Positions 10,621 to 24,415 of a stretch of 64,000 bases of DNA are shown here, piece after piece; within the stretch, counting starts at the first letter, position 1; each line of letters opens with the position of its first letter. Below the pieces are notes generated by a model that searched no databases, was not told the DNA's origin, and saw only the letters and a list, made by a program, of their open reading frames with translations. Both the position numbers and the translations under genes were made by a program. The stretch is from Mermis nigrescens (lineage: Eukaryota > Nematoda > Enoplea > Mermithida > Mermithidae), in assembly GCA_036768485.1 (NCBI GenBank), contig JAVLUZ010000145.1, positions 23,043,471-23,107,470 on the forward strand, read 5' to 3'.

Positions 10621-13468
10621 ACAGCTATTACGGGGCACATCACATCTAGTGTTGTTATAGTTAACTATATTGATAACTGAGACATAGCTAACTGCGCCCT
10701 TTTAAGCAGTGGTCAACTGTATTTTTGTTAACTATGTCTTTACTAACTCACAACAATGTTAACTAATTGAATCCAATTAACAAAGTTAAAATAAAGTTAA
10801 CTACTTATCTAAATTCTAAATGTGAAAAATGAAAATTTTTTCGATGTCTTTCTAAATGATTGTTGTGGACTGTTTAGTAATTGCTGCGTACATGCATGAT
10901 ATCAAGTTGCCAACTTAGTAGCTTAACTACTATCTTTTCCTTGTCTTGATGAAAATGTACCTACTTTTCTATTTTGACCTGCATCTGGCCTATGTACGTA
11001 CCTACATATTGGATTAAATAGGAATCATAAACTTACAGTCCACAATGTTCGCTGTCATAGGTCTGCCTAATCCGATTCAAAAATCCAATCGCTTCTTGAC
11101 TTTCGGAGTGTTAAATGCGTGCCTGTGGCTAAGGTGATAGTTATCACTTTTGAAGAATTCTGCCATATTTCTGACGAAGATGCTTACAAATGAGGAGAGC
11201 AGGAAAAAAGTTATTTTGGATTTTATTTTGGATGTAAGGGGCACGTCTCCATACAAGACTGCGCCTATATTTCAATATCGAAAATTGGCAACGTTGAGGT
11301 TTTATTAAAGCTATACTAATATTGCCCGTATTTTTTATTTTTAATTAATCAACTTAAAAGATGCATTTGATGAAATGTATTTGTATCGGATTGGCAAGCA
11401 GGCGCATTAATGCACTATTTCTTGATTACATGTTCTCGATCAAATTCTGGAGTTGGAGTGATTGACCACTTTCCAAGGTTGTCTTCTGATGGTGCTTTTT
11501 TGCTATTAGGGAACGCTACAAGCATGTCAAACGTACACATGTTTTATGATAGAGTAGAACATTTTAAGGTCCAACATTTATGTATGTTTAGGACAGATAC
11601 TTTGAGATGTGAAAAGCGAGTTTTCAAACCGGAAGAAAAATTTCAACTATTTGTTGATCTTCTCATTTGAAAATTCACTTAAATCGATATTTAAGGGTCA
11701 TTTATACTAGCATTTGCAATCCGAGCTGTAGGTGCAGTTGTACAAAGGGGACCCTCAAAAATAACATTCGAGGAAAAGAAGTGAAACTTGCAGATATTTG
11801 TGATGTTTCGAGAAATTCTTTCAACCAATTAATTGTGCAATTTGAAGATCAAAACGGTCTTTGTGTGTTGTAATAAGCTTTTTTCAAGTAAATTTTTCAT
11901 TTTCTCTCTCAATTGCGAAAACTCTGCTAAATATGTGGCATCAATTTTGATTCTGGTAGCCCTCTATCGATGATGCCGAATTGATATAAGATCGCGTTGT
12001 ATTTGAATGAATTTCATGTCTTTCGTTGAAGCTGATCAACACGTCATATAAAACATGATGAGCTCACATGAGCATGGGGGTTTAGAGGGAGAGACTTCTC
12101 AGGATCAGACATCCCTTCAAATATTATCCCAGAACAGGTAGCTGTGGTGAGGTATAAGGGAGACTAATTTCTCTAAAATTTTGAGATTACGAGTACTTTT
12201 CACAAGGATCCCCAGAGGAAAAAATTGAAAATTCTAGCGCAGTTGAAAGACTGTAGAAAGATTTACCATATTTTTACGCTTACGCACAAAATTTTCAGGC
12301 GCTTTACGCCGGATTGGTTATTTTTGCATAACCGTCTTCTGAAAAGCCCAAGTTTAAGTAAAAGAATGAATAATATATCAACATTTTTCAGCGCTCCTCA
12401 CAGAATTATTTATTTTCTGTCATTGACATGTACAAGAATTGAGTTTCCGAAATAAGATCTCAACTCCTCGCAATTAGAAAGCGCTAGTTCCGAAACACTA
12501 AGTGTCAAGCAAGTCCTAGAATGAAATATGCTTCTTAAGTATCTCATGCTCTTGTGTCAGAAAGCCACGGCATTCGTCCAATAACCAATACGAAACTTTA
12601 ATTAAAAGATAAAATGACAATGTCTAAGGATATTTATAACGTGCGTCTTGTGAATTTGCATAAAACCTCTCAGACGGTGTATGCTTCTGAATTACTTTTA
12701 ATAGATCAGAACTTAGCTGAAACGCCTGTGATTTGAATGCTGAATTGCTTGCTTTGAATTTATGTTGCCCAGCCATCATATACATGGACAGCAGCTCAAT
12801 GCTGTGAGGTCTGGGTGGTGTACAACCGGCAAAAATCCCAAAAAATAAGCCAAAAATTCAATTCTAGCATTCTTTCGATTTGGGGTCTACGGGATTCTCG
12901 AAGGAGAGGTCTAAATCCCCACGCCTATGTGTGCCAGCCATGCCTTTGATTCAATTAGAAAATCGCGCTTTTACGAGCTTCCTTGCATTTCCGATAGCAC
13001 ATGGGCAAGGTCGAATAGTGGAGTAAAGGTGTATCAAAATTCGAAATGGCCGAAAAGATCAAAGTTTTCAAAGTTTTTCATCATTCTTCAAGAAAATGTG
13101 AGGAAGAAAAGAGAATACATTCCTGAAGAAAATTCTCGAGGTTAAATGCATTCTAGGACCTCGAAGTTAAAACTCTTTCGAACCCCAAACTCCCTTTGCT
13201 TTTGACGTTCATCCACTATTTGTGTCTATGTTATGTGTGTTTTTTGAACAATAATGTATGTCCCTATCATAACCCTAAATTCTCTCGATAAGCAATATTT
13301 CTCTTCAACATACAAAATGACTGAATTGAGGTGTTAAAATAGTGAATTCCAAATCCATCAATATTAATTTCATGTATTTTGACATAAAATTTCATACCAA
13401 TTTGATTTTTAAGCCTTTGTAACTTTACTAAGAACGTAAGTTTCATAGTGTCCACCTGTTTTCTATAT

Positions 13469-13471
<3 letters not shown>

Positions 13472-13540
<69 letters not shown>

Positions 13541-13569
13541 TGTGAGTGCGTGCGCGCGTGCGTGTGTGT
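13472..13569. repeat. (TG)n microsatellite
   Basis: Uninterrupted TG dinucleotides from 13472 to about 13538, decaying into GAGTG and GCGCG variants up to 13569. Confidence 0.95.
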
Positions 13570-15462
13570 TAGGATGATTATTCTTACATAGATTTGGTTA
13601 TCAATTCTCACTCTTAATCCAGGCATTCCCGTGGGCACGACTTTCTAGCCGATCAGCTTTTAAACGATTTTCATCTTAATATTACATGTCTCAAAAATTT
13701 CATCTAGCCTCATTTCAGCCTAAGATACGCCTTTTATAATATTGGGGCAATATATGAAGTGACCCATCATAAAAATTGGCTCAATGTCAAGCTTATCAAA
13801 CAAATGTTAAGGTAAGAAAAAAGATTTTGGTCAGAGATTTGTGCTAATTCGGCAGACTATAATATTTTGATTGCCTACTAAGGCCATCGGATTATATTTT
13901 AATCAACTGAGATATAGTTTTGCATTTATTTTATGAGTGTCTATATCATGCACACGCTTAAGCAAAGCACAGTAACTATCTTCTATCTAAAATTTCTTAT
14001 GAAATTGTTTTGGAGAAAAATAATGAATGTATTTGGAAAGATAAAAAAATGCACAGACTGTTACTTATATATGCTATGTTAAGCAAGACCATACATGGGC
14101 AGCAAGAAAATTCTGAGGGTGGGGAGGGTGAAATCACCGAAAATTGCCAAAAATCGTCAAAAAAGTTACTAAAAATTGAGGTCTACAGTAATCTATGGGG
14201 TTTTTTAACTTCTGTGGAGGTGTATACCGCCTGGACCCCCATGCCCCTGTGTGAGCAAGACTAGTCGCATTTTAACCTGGCTCCGCCGATCAGCGTTCTT
14301 AACTTAAACACAAGTATAATGTATTTTTTACCATTTTCATAGTACTGATGTTTAATAGATGCGAATGTGTGATAAACAGACAACGACTGACCAAAAAAAG
14401 ACTATCTTGATGACGAATCTTCCATCGAAGACGGAACACATTAGTCTCAGTCTATTTCAGGCTCGTTTTAGAGAACTATCGAAAAAAATAAGTGATCCGT
14501 GTATTTCATCCGGCCCGGACGCACCTAGATAATAAAAAGGCAATGTTATCACAAAAGTTCACTTGATTGACCAAAATAGCTAAAATGATCAAAAGTGAGT
14601 CAACAACGAGTGATTTTAGCAGCCACTTTCGACTCTAATAACAGAAGAATCTTTCTAAAGAAGTATTCACCTACTACTGCGATTTTCACGTACCATCCTC
14701 TTACACTTTGAATCAACTATTCGTTAAACATTATTTTCAGTCACGTCCGTTCGAAATATTAATGGCCGTGTGACTCCATGTAGCGAAGAGACCATGGAGC
14801 CCTACCTTAGGCGTTTAACTACCGTCTGTTCGCCTACATGCGCGTGTTTTTGAAAGTACAACTTTGTACATTGAAAAAATGATCAGATACGTAACTACCT
14901 AATTTCCGAACTCCCTCAATTTACGAACCAAAAATAGCCTAGCATGCATGATTACTATAAGTTTGCGCTTTTACTGGCCTGTGAAACGCACCAAGATACT
15001 AATTGCCAAGCGTAAATATCCGACGATTCGAACATCACCGACGGCGCAACGCAAACGTAACATGCGTTTCTAATGCATTTCCCACGTATCACTAATTCCA
15101 CGGGCTATAACAACAAATAAAACAGTTCCATTTCAATTTCCGATCGCATATGGATAAGGCATTCTCCGCCCGCTCTCCTTAGAATTACTGCGCAAATCTA
15201 CTTAAAATTTGTCACTCATTATCGCGCCAGAAGTTGCTGTGGCAGACTCAGTCGGAAAAACGTGGCTGCGCGCTGGCCTCTTAACTTGATTGTCACTTTT
15301 TTCACAGTGAATGCAGTCAGTGGCTCATTGTCCGGCTGCGTAGCACAGGGGCGCGGCACTCCTTAGCGGTCAGAAGTTCCAGTGGGTGGATTCGGACCAC
15401 GCCCTTCCAACTAATGATCGCGCGCTATTCACCAAAACGCTGGACTATTACGCACAGACTAT

Positions 15463-15502
15463 TCAGTGAACTTTGTACGAGTGGTCGGCTGTGACTTTTA
15501 GG
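15463..15502 (+). promoter_or_regulatory. possible initiator and leader of ADAMTS-like gene 1
   Basis: TCAGTG at 15463-15468 resembles the arthropod initiator consensus. It lies about 40 nt before the first ATG, with no TATA box at the proper distance. The call rests only on position and motif. Confidence 0.25.
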
Positions 15503-15526
15503 ATGATGCCATTGACGATATTCTGT
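15503..15526 (+). CDS. gene 1 exon 1 (start of signal peptide)
   Basis: MMPLTIFC followed by the strong donor GTAAGTG at 15527. Joined in phase 0 to exon 2 it makes [21 protein letters not shown], a good signal peptide. Gene 2 has a phase-0 intron at the corresponding place inside its signal peptide, which supports this choice. Alternative: translation could begin at an ATG in the frame open upstream of 17070. Confidence 0.6.
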
Positions 15527-18500
15527 GTAAGTGTAATTAAACTACAAATATAAATAACGTTAATACATAATATTATATAATAAATTTAGATAAATAAATA
15601 CGAATATGAGTTCTGAAGTAGAATCGTACGTTTGCGCGTTGTATCAAGGATAGCTTGAATCACACGTAGGCGTTGAAGGTACTAGAGGGGTTTAGACCAG
15701 ACATGCACGTGGGAGGGTTTTTTGTGTTTTTTTAAATGGATGAAAATTGAATTTTTTCCGTAAAAGTGCTTGAAATTGACCTGAAACGTCGAATAACGTA
15801 GTTTTAACGCTATTTTAGCATTTATACCAGTTTTTGAGGTCATTTTAGTCAAAAAGGCTTAATTTTTGACCACTCCCGCAGATCAGCTGACCCCCTTCTT
15901 TGATCGGGCATGATGTGTATCTATGATTTAGACCCCAGGAATCCGGCAGATAACCCAGAATTGAATTTTTGGCATGTTTATTCGAATTTTTGCCCGTTTT
16001 ACACCACTCAGACATCGAGAACTCAGCTGCTGCCCATATATGGTGGGAATACATAAAAAACTGCATACTTCGAAGCACAATTTTTTGAAATTTTCAAATA
16101 TTTCTCGCGAATGTCAAAGAATAGAACGTAGTAAAGAATTAAACATTGTGCTTTTCGACCCTGCCATCAATTTTTAGGCTCTTTCCTGTCATTTGAAAAT
16201 TTTTGAACCCGCATACACTTTGAATCAGGGGGTGCCAATGTGTGCTCCACTTTACTTCGCGCCTTGAATTCTGAACTATTTTACCAGACAGGAACAATAT
16301 ATCTTTAATAAGCACTTTGTGTAGGTTAGGACAAATGCAGGTGGACAATATGAAATTTATCGCTCCTTTGAAATACACCGGTCTCCAGAAGTGGTAAAAT
16401 GAAACAAAATCTGTCGAAATGTTTTTCTTTGTTTATTTTAGTACGAGTTTTGGAAGAATAACTCATATGGAAGGAAGAAGAAAATTCGGGAAAAATAAAT
16501 CTGTCAGGGCAAGTAGACGGATACAAATCAAAATTTTTTCTACAAATACACTTAACATAAACATTTAGCTGACTTTGTTTTTATATTGTTTTAAGCTTAA
16601 ATTGGCTCTTTGAGACCGTTTTACCTCGATTGAGCCCGAGGCTAATACTGATAGCATTTGGTGTAAATGTACTAGCAAGCGAAAAGTATTTTTCCGCCAA
16701 CGTCTAATTTACTTTTGTTTCTTTCATAATGCCTGCGCATTCTTTTTCCTTAAGTGAGTAAATATGAATCAGCAGAAAAGCTAAAATAAAAATTTAATAA
16801 TTTCTGTTCCCTTTTCGCATCGCGCTTTAGGCGGGCAGCGTGACTTTAGTCAACAACTTTCTGCCAAAAGCAATGTTCATTTCCTTCTTTTTTCCACAAA
16901 AAAGAATGCAGAGCGAAAGACGAAAGTTTTACATTCTCTCGGGTGTGGTTTCAAGGACACTTACACTAATTTTGTTGTTTTATATTTGCGTTTGCAAATG
17001 CAAAGCGTTGATACCTTGATTCGAATGGAGATGTCTCGCCTTTTGCACTTTTTTCTTGTTGTTTCGCAGGTTGTTGTGCCTTTCGTATTGGCTCATCAAG
17101 TGTTCGCGCAAGGAAAAGGATTAAACTCAAAAATCGGCGCAAATGTTATGGTCACTCTGAATAGAGCAGCCGGACTCCGACAAACGCCGCAAGCTATTGA
17201 TAAACCGTCGAGTAGAATTGATCCGGAAACAAGTGAAGCATTAAGTTGTTTCTTTTCAAGGGGTCAAAAAAAGCAATTTCATGAATGGAAAGTGTAAGAA
17301 AAATCACGTTATTTTAGGGAATTTTATTTATACATCAAGCAAGTTCGAGATTTTTGTCAAAATTTAATCGCACCTACAAGACTACAAAAATTGTGATTAC
17401 GAAGTAAAATGGGCTGCGCTTCCAGACTCTTGGTGAGCTTTGAATTACTTAAATTATTAGCTTCTTTCAATCCTCAAGAAATTATGCCAGCGTTTCAGGT
17501 AATACGTAAAGTTTCGTAATTTCAGGCTACCTAACATTTCGACAATATTTAGATACTGTTCAGGTCATTTTTAAAGGTAACGTCCCGAGTGACCGACAGT
17601 CCCGGGTGACCGACAGTCCCGCGTCACCGACAGTCCCGGGTGACCGTCAGTCCCGGGTCACCGACAAATAGTATAAAAATAGATCTGTTAATCAAAAAAT
17701 TCCCGAGTGATCGACAGTACCTACTGGCCGACTGTTCCGAGTGGCCGACAGTCCCGGGTGGCCGACTGTACCGGGTGGCCAACAGTCCCGAGTGGCCGAC
17801 ACTGTACCGGGTGATCGATAGATGGCGTGAAAATTTCCAAATGACCCGGTTGCACTATCACTATGAATAAATATTTTTCAAAATCGAAATACGTAATTTT
17901 TTTATTCTCTCAGAATAGCAATAAAGTTTGCACTGGCATAAATGTGAATATAAACTTATTTCATGTACATTTTGTATTGTATATAAACTTATTAAATGTG
18001 CATATTTACCAACAATTTTGTATCAAATATCAAATATTCAGTTTTGTCCGGTCGTCTTTAGGATCTTGAATTACTTATATTTTTGTGCGCGTTAAATTCG
18101 GCCTACAGCGTAGTTTCACATCCGCTATGGAATGCATAAGCAATAAATCGCGTTTAAGCACCTTCAGAATCAAAAAATTCTAAAAATAAAACCTCATTTG
18201 CATTTTGAATCGGGCGGATACTTAATCCTTTTTTGTCAAAATAAACATTTTTAAGTGGAGCGTTGCACAGTATTTTCAAAAACAGAGAAACTGGCTGCAC
18301 AAAAGTCTTGGCTAGGCCTCTGTTTTTGATTAAATGGCGAGTAAATCATCTGATGGCACTTTCGCAGCACTGAAGTTACACAAATATGTAGCCGTAATTT
18401 TGCAGCCACAATAAGTTTGAGTAGGATAGCACTAAAATATCACGAAATGTAAATAATAGGCATTGTTTACCAAATCCTGCATGTTTCAAATTTGCTATGA

Positions 18501-21500
18501 ATTCATATGAGCAATGTTATTGCATTGCTAAAATTATATATGTGCATAAATAGGTATCTACTTGAAAAGGCATTAATTTTCCGAAATCATTAGTCAGTTA
18601 GGAATTTTCATGACAATTTTATTATTATACCACTTGTCGGTCACCCGGGACTGTCGGCCACCCGGTACAGTCGGCCACCCGGGACTGTCGGCCACCCGGT
18701 ATAGCCGGCCACCCGGGACTGTCGGCCACCCGGTATAGCCGGCCACCCGGGACTTTCGGCCAGACAGGAATTTTTCGATTGACAGATCTATTCTTACTTA
18801 AAACCATTGTCGGTCACCCGGGACTGTCGGTCACTCGGGACTGTCGGTCACTCGGGACTGTCGGTCACTCGGGACTGTCGGTCACCCGGGACACAATCTT
18901 TTTTAAAGGTAGCGGTAGTGCACCAGTTAGCGGTCAGTTGTGCATTATAATCTGATTTAATAAAGCATTTGGAACTTAATCTACTAAATTTATATGCATA
19001 AAGAAAGCTTAAGTTTTAAAAGTAATGCTTTTGCAACTTGCGACTAAATATTTACAATTCTGTCGGACAGTAAACTTTTATAATCATTTCGATGCGTCAT
19101 TTTCCGATTCGAATTCACGAAATTCTAAAATTTATTCAGTGGAGAAACATCATTTAACGACTGTGAAGTTACGCGTTGAAAACGGCTCATTGATTTCAAT
19201 GTGGGTGATCGTCAACAGCACGGAAATTAAAATAGATTTTGTAACGGATTCAAATTCCATCTGGGACGATAATTACATTTTCATTGCCAAAGGAGCCAAA
19301 AATAGCTCGATGCATGTGCAATCGTACTCAAAAAAATGTCACTACACCTCTACTACGCCATCAGTGCAAGCCAAAGTGTCTAACTGCGACGGATTATTGG
19401 TTAGTTTATGCGAAAATTTACGTTAAAAAAGCTTACCGACTGGAAAAAATCATACATTTCTTCCATTTTTTGACTTTCAAGTCTCAAAAAACTGCTGCAT
19501 AATTATAGTCGTATCGTATTGCAGTAAAAACTATTTTTAGCTCGAAAATTACGTAAAGACCTAATTGTACAATCAAACTTCGATCAAGTATCGATCGATA
19601 AAAATGTTTTGAAAACAGAATAATTTTTTTTAAAATTATAAATAAAATGAATAATTATAAATTAAAATAAAATCGAAAAGAATAATCCATACATAAAATT
19701 CACTTGCATAATTGAAACTAATTGGCGAAATTAATGAAAATACTTTAATGAAGCGAGTTTACTGTTTGTTCGCATTATTTTTCAACATTTAAGAAAAATA
19801 TTCTGGAACAACTACCGAAAATTTCGCATAGAAGCGTATTAAAGTGCAGAAATAACGCACTGCACACGAAAAATAATAAATATAAAGTTTTGTCCGCGAG
19901 TCTTTTTCAGTCACAGTTTTCGATATTAAATAGTCGATTACGTCAAAACAGGTTTTTCGCTATCAGTGGAAAGTTCATAACTCGAGATTTTATATTGTAG
20001 CATATTTTAATTCAAATCGGGACTCAGTTCATATCGTATGAGTTCTACCTGCTCTTAGTGCAAAAAGGAAGTACTTTTAATAGATGTGGATCAGGTTATA
20101 AAAAGACTACAGAGCGGATCTATTTTGAATGCTAATTTTTGAAACAGATGTAAAACTGGCTTGCTTGTTTAATAATCGCGCTTTTTTCTTCAGTTAGATG
20201 TGTATTGAACAACTTAGCTCTCGTTAGTGAGATTCAAACAAAAAATTGTTGGTTTTTACCTTTTTCGGCTTACTTTCCTGGAATTGTTACAAATTGAAAG
20301 TCTTATAATACTCGTAGTAGGAGTATTAGTCGATAATGATTCGAATTATAATCCGTTTATTATAGAAAACAATTTTGTAAACGAAATGATTCCACGCTTA
20401 TATAGACTGAAATGCAAAGAATAAGACAATCTATCGCCGCAGGCGCACCATAGGTGGTCTGGGGCCAACTGAAAGCTTTTTTGAGCTAAAATGACCTCAA
20501 AAATTGTTCTAAAAGTTGAAGAGTGTAGAAATTATCATAATTGACGGTTTCGGACCGATTTCAAGCATTTTTACAAAACATTTGCGATTTTTATTCGTTC
20601 TGACCTTAATTTTACTTCGTTTACCACAGACAACTTGCCTTTTACCCTTCTGGGAAGTCTTGACCGTATATAAGTGCACAACAAGACTACTTTGCGAGGT
20701 CAGGCCGGCCGGATGGTCAACCAGAAGACTTTTTTGAGCTGAAATTGCCTCGAAGTGGCATGAAATTGCTTTAATTGACAATTTCTGGTAGATTTAAAGC
20801 ACTTTTGCTTAAATTTACGTTCTTTTTTACCTCAATTTTACGATTACCGGAAAATTGCTCGCCAACTAATTGCTCGCCTAGCAATTGCTCGCCCAGCAAT
20901 TGCTCGCCCAGCAATTGCTCGCCCAGCAATTGCTCGCCCAGCAATTGCTCGCCCAGCAATTGCTCGCCCAGCAATTGCTCGCCTAGCGATTGCTCGTCCG
21001 ACAATTGATCGCTCAGCAATTGCTCGCCAAACAATTGCTCGCCAATCACCAACAATTGTAGCCATTCGATTTCTTGCTGAGCAATTGCTCGCCAGTGAAT
21101 TGATCACATGGGAACCGCTCCTGAGCATTGTTGCTTCTCATTTATTTGAATCAGCAATTGTCATTCTATATCTGAATCACGCCATAAAAATGGAGGGAGT
21201 GTTAACTCCAAACATCGACCGCCCTTGGATCTTGTAATCATCTGGTCTGAACAAAATGGTATAATTAAGTACAATTCAGTTCTGCTATGATGTTGCATAC
21301 ATTTGCGCTCATACATTTATCTATGTACAGATTCTTTCGTTTTTGGTAGGAAAGAGAGAAGAAGCAGTAGTTTCAGTTTGAAAGTATTCATTTTAAGCGT
21401 ACTAAAATGATATTTAGTCCGTTCAATCTTAATTTTCAGTTTTAATACACTCAATAAAGTCGACAGGTGCTCGCCACCGCCATGCGATTGCTCGCCAATC

Positions 21501-24343
21501 ACTTGTGATTAGTCGAGAAATGCATTTTTAAGTTTTTTAATTCGCTCGATCAGTTGATCATTGACGCAACGTTTCAAGTCGGAAATTTTCCCGATCGTAG
21601 CAGAACTTAATTGTACTTAATTACACAGTTTTGTTCAGACCGGATCATTCCAAGATCCAGGAACGGTCGATTTTGGAAGGAACGCAGTTCCATCTTTATA
21701 GCGTATATGATTCCAATACAGAATGACTATTGCTGATTCGAATAAACGAGAAGCAACAATGCTTAGGGAGCAATTCCCATGTGATCAATTCACTGGCGAG
21801 CAATCGCTCAGCAAGTAATCGTTCGGCTTGCAATTGTTGGTGATAGGCGAGCAATTGTTAAGCGAGCTATTGTTCGTCGAGCAATCATTTGGCGAGCGAT
21901 TGCTAGAGCGAGCAATTGTTGGCGAACAATAGTTGGCGAGCAATTGCTGAGCGAGCAATTGTTGGGCGAGCAATTGCTGGGCGAGCAATTGCTAAGCGAG
22001 CAATTGCTGAGCGAGCAATTGCTGGGCGAGCAATTGCTGGGCGAGCAATTGCTGGGCGAGTAATTGCTGGGCGAGCAATTGCTGGGCGAGCAATTGCTGG
22101 GCGAGCAATTGCTGGGCGAGCAATTGCTGGGCGAGCAATTGCTGGGCGAGCAATTGCTGGGGAGCAATTGCTGGGCGAGCAATTGCTGGGCGAGCAATTG
22201 CTGGGCGAGCAATTGCTGGGCGAGCAATTGCTGGGCGAGCAATTGCTGGGCGAGCAATTGCTAGGCGAGCAATTGTTGGCGAGCAATTGCTGGGCGAGCA
22301 ATTGTTGGCGAGCAATTGTTGGCGAGCAATTGTTGGCGAGCAATTTTCCGCACACGCAATTTTACATTATTTTCGGCAAAAAAATTTTCGTTTTCGCCCT
22401 AATTTGAGGCATTAGCATGCCTGGTCTGTAGACCAATCGTACCTCTATGTCTATGTCTGATCATTACTTTTCCGGTTATACATGTGCAGTTTTAAGTATA
22501 TATTTCCAAAATTTTTCAGACTGGCGTTGTTATAATCAAAAACGAAATGTTTGTTTTGGATCCCGCCTCGCTGAGAAAAGTTGACCTTATCAGAGCTTAT
22601 AATCGGAGCAAAAATGCAACTGGCTCTAAGAAGGTAGTATTAAATAAAGAAGCCGGAAAGACAGAAAAAACATCAACTTCGACTGCTACAGTCACTACCA
22701 CTGCCTCTCGAAAAAATATCACTGATCTTCCTTTCCGTCAACCACCGACAGTCGTTCCAACTAATTTGAATAAGTCAGACGAGCTCGTTTCGACTGTAGC
22801 AAGCAAGACAGAGGAGCCTACTTACTTTTTGGTACTGAAAAACGAAGAAGCTGATCCGGAAGAAATCGAATGGCATCACAAGGATGCTCCTTTGGTTACT
22901 CACGTCGTTAGAAAAAGAAGCGTCAAAAATCCTTTAGATAAGAGTACTAAGAGTACTTTCTGCGGAGGTATGTAGATAAGGCCCCTGTTTTGTCTAGATT
23001 ATACGAAAATATGTGCTGTCTAGTCAGAAGCATACATAACAGTTACAAGCAGCACCGAAATTCTAGAAGGGTCTAGGAGCCAAAATTTTTTCAAATATTA
23101 GGTAAGGCTTAATAGCAGCAGGACCGAAAAGCCAAATTTTGACGTTTTCTGTAAAGATCTATCCACTGGCATCAAAAAAATCGCGACAAAATTTAAAAAT
23201 TCCGAAAATCTTATTCAGAGAAGATCTGTCGGGGGGCTATATGTGGTTAGAGGGAATAAAAGTGATCATTATCATCGATTGAAACGCTACATTTGTTCAG
23301 AATTCGCTTAAATCACGTAGGTCAGAGCATTACCGGTTAAAAATGTTGGGTAGGCTTGCCGGCTGTATTTTAAATATGAGTGAATAATTTTCATTTTTCA
23401 GCTAAAACCGGCCAAAAAAAACACCTAAAAACGACCAAAAACACAATTTTTTTCATAAATCGAGGGAAAGGCTCAAATATTTTTAGGTTTGGGGGAGAGT
23501 GGGAGGACGATCAACTTTGGGTGGGAATTCTTCCTCCCTCCCTATGACATGTATGGATTAGACCCTTCCACTGTTTTTTATTCACAAGTAAATGACTTCA
23601 ATTTTCATTCTATTTGGCGATATTTCAACGCTTTCAATAGAACTTGGGGCGAAATAATAGCTTAATTTTAAAGTTAATTAAGAAGATAGACGTAACGAAT
23701 TTCTGATTTCCTTTTGCTTCTTTATTTTTTGTTGAATCTGATTCGAAGATGATTACAGCGATTTGCGAGTTTCTCTTACAAACATTTGTTATATCATAGC
23801 TGTTTATCGGCGAATATTAATTCGTTCGACACTTTATTGTGACTCTGATATATTTGTTGTGTTCAAAGGAATTCGTTACGCAGTCATGGAAATGTTTGTC
23901 GAGCTTGCAAACTTTGTAAAATAAATCATTTATTTCGAGCAAAGTGTCAAATTGGTTCAAATTTTGCTCTTCATCTCAAATCGCTTTGTAACTAAGTGAC
24001 ACCTTTAAAAACAAAAACAATGCGTCTGCAAGGTCAAGTAGTCCGATTTTCAGCAGATTGGTATAAACAGTTTGATTGATCTGAACCGCTGAGCTTGAAA
24101 CTTTTCTCGTCCTCTTTATTCTGGCATAAAATATTATATGAATACGATTTATCTGCTGCGGATCAAAATGGTTGAAAGTAAATAAGCAAGAATTTAACAC
24201 GCATAGGTTTATTAATAACTCAAAATCTTTTATTGAACATAGTTTGAAAAGGCAGATCGAATTAGAAATAAATTGGTCCGAAGAAATAAGGAATTTTACC
24301 AAATGTGTGGACGTCTTTGTCGTTATTATTATATTTCTATTTG

Positions 24344-24415
<72 letters not shown>

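Larger units (their letters stand above)
10143..15502. other. intergenic, repeats only
   Basis: Contains a fragment at 10307-10360 related to the tandem unit of 27608-29175 (CATAGGTAGCGC, ATATACTTGGGTA), family B at 10385-10620, a family E copy at about 12060-12440 (similar to 34310-34620), partial B-like pieces at about 12780-12940 and 14090-14270, and a GT microsatellite. The reading frames at 11410-11670 and 11667-11873 are not convincing. The GC content rises over 15200-15500, just before gene 1, consistent with a promoter or 5' leader. Confidence 0.45.

Noticed and set aside
11410..11873. Two adjacent frames of 86 and 68 codons
   Set aside because: No recognisable domain and no supporting splice or promoter context; chance frames cannot be excluded.
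16986..17069. Coding start upstream of gene 1 exon 2 (ATG at 16998 or 17028)
   Set aside because: The segment just before 17070 is a strong pyrimidine tract plus CAG acceptor, and a short upstream exon with good donor and matching phase exists at 15503. Kept as an alternative only.
20855..22345. CRISPR-like regular repeats
   Set aside because: The units are directly contiguous with no unique spacers, there are no cas genes, and the genome is eukaryotic.
20771..22407. Reading frames made of SNCSP, GEQLL and AIARP repeats
   Set aside because: Products of the 15-bp unit of FB3, open in several frames on both strands; no start, stop or splice context.
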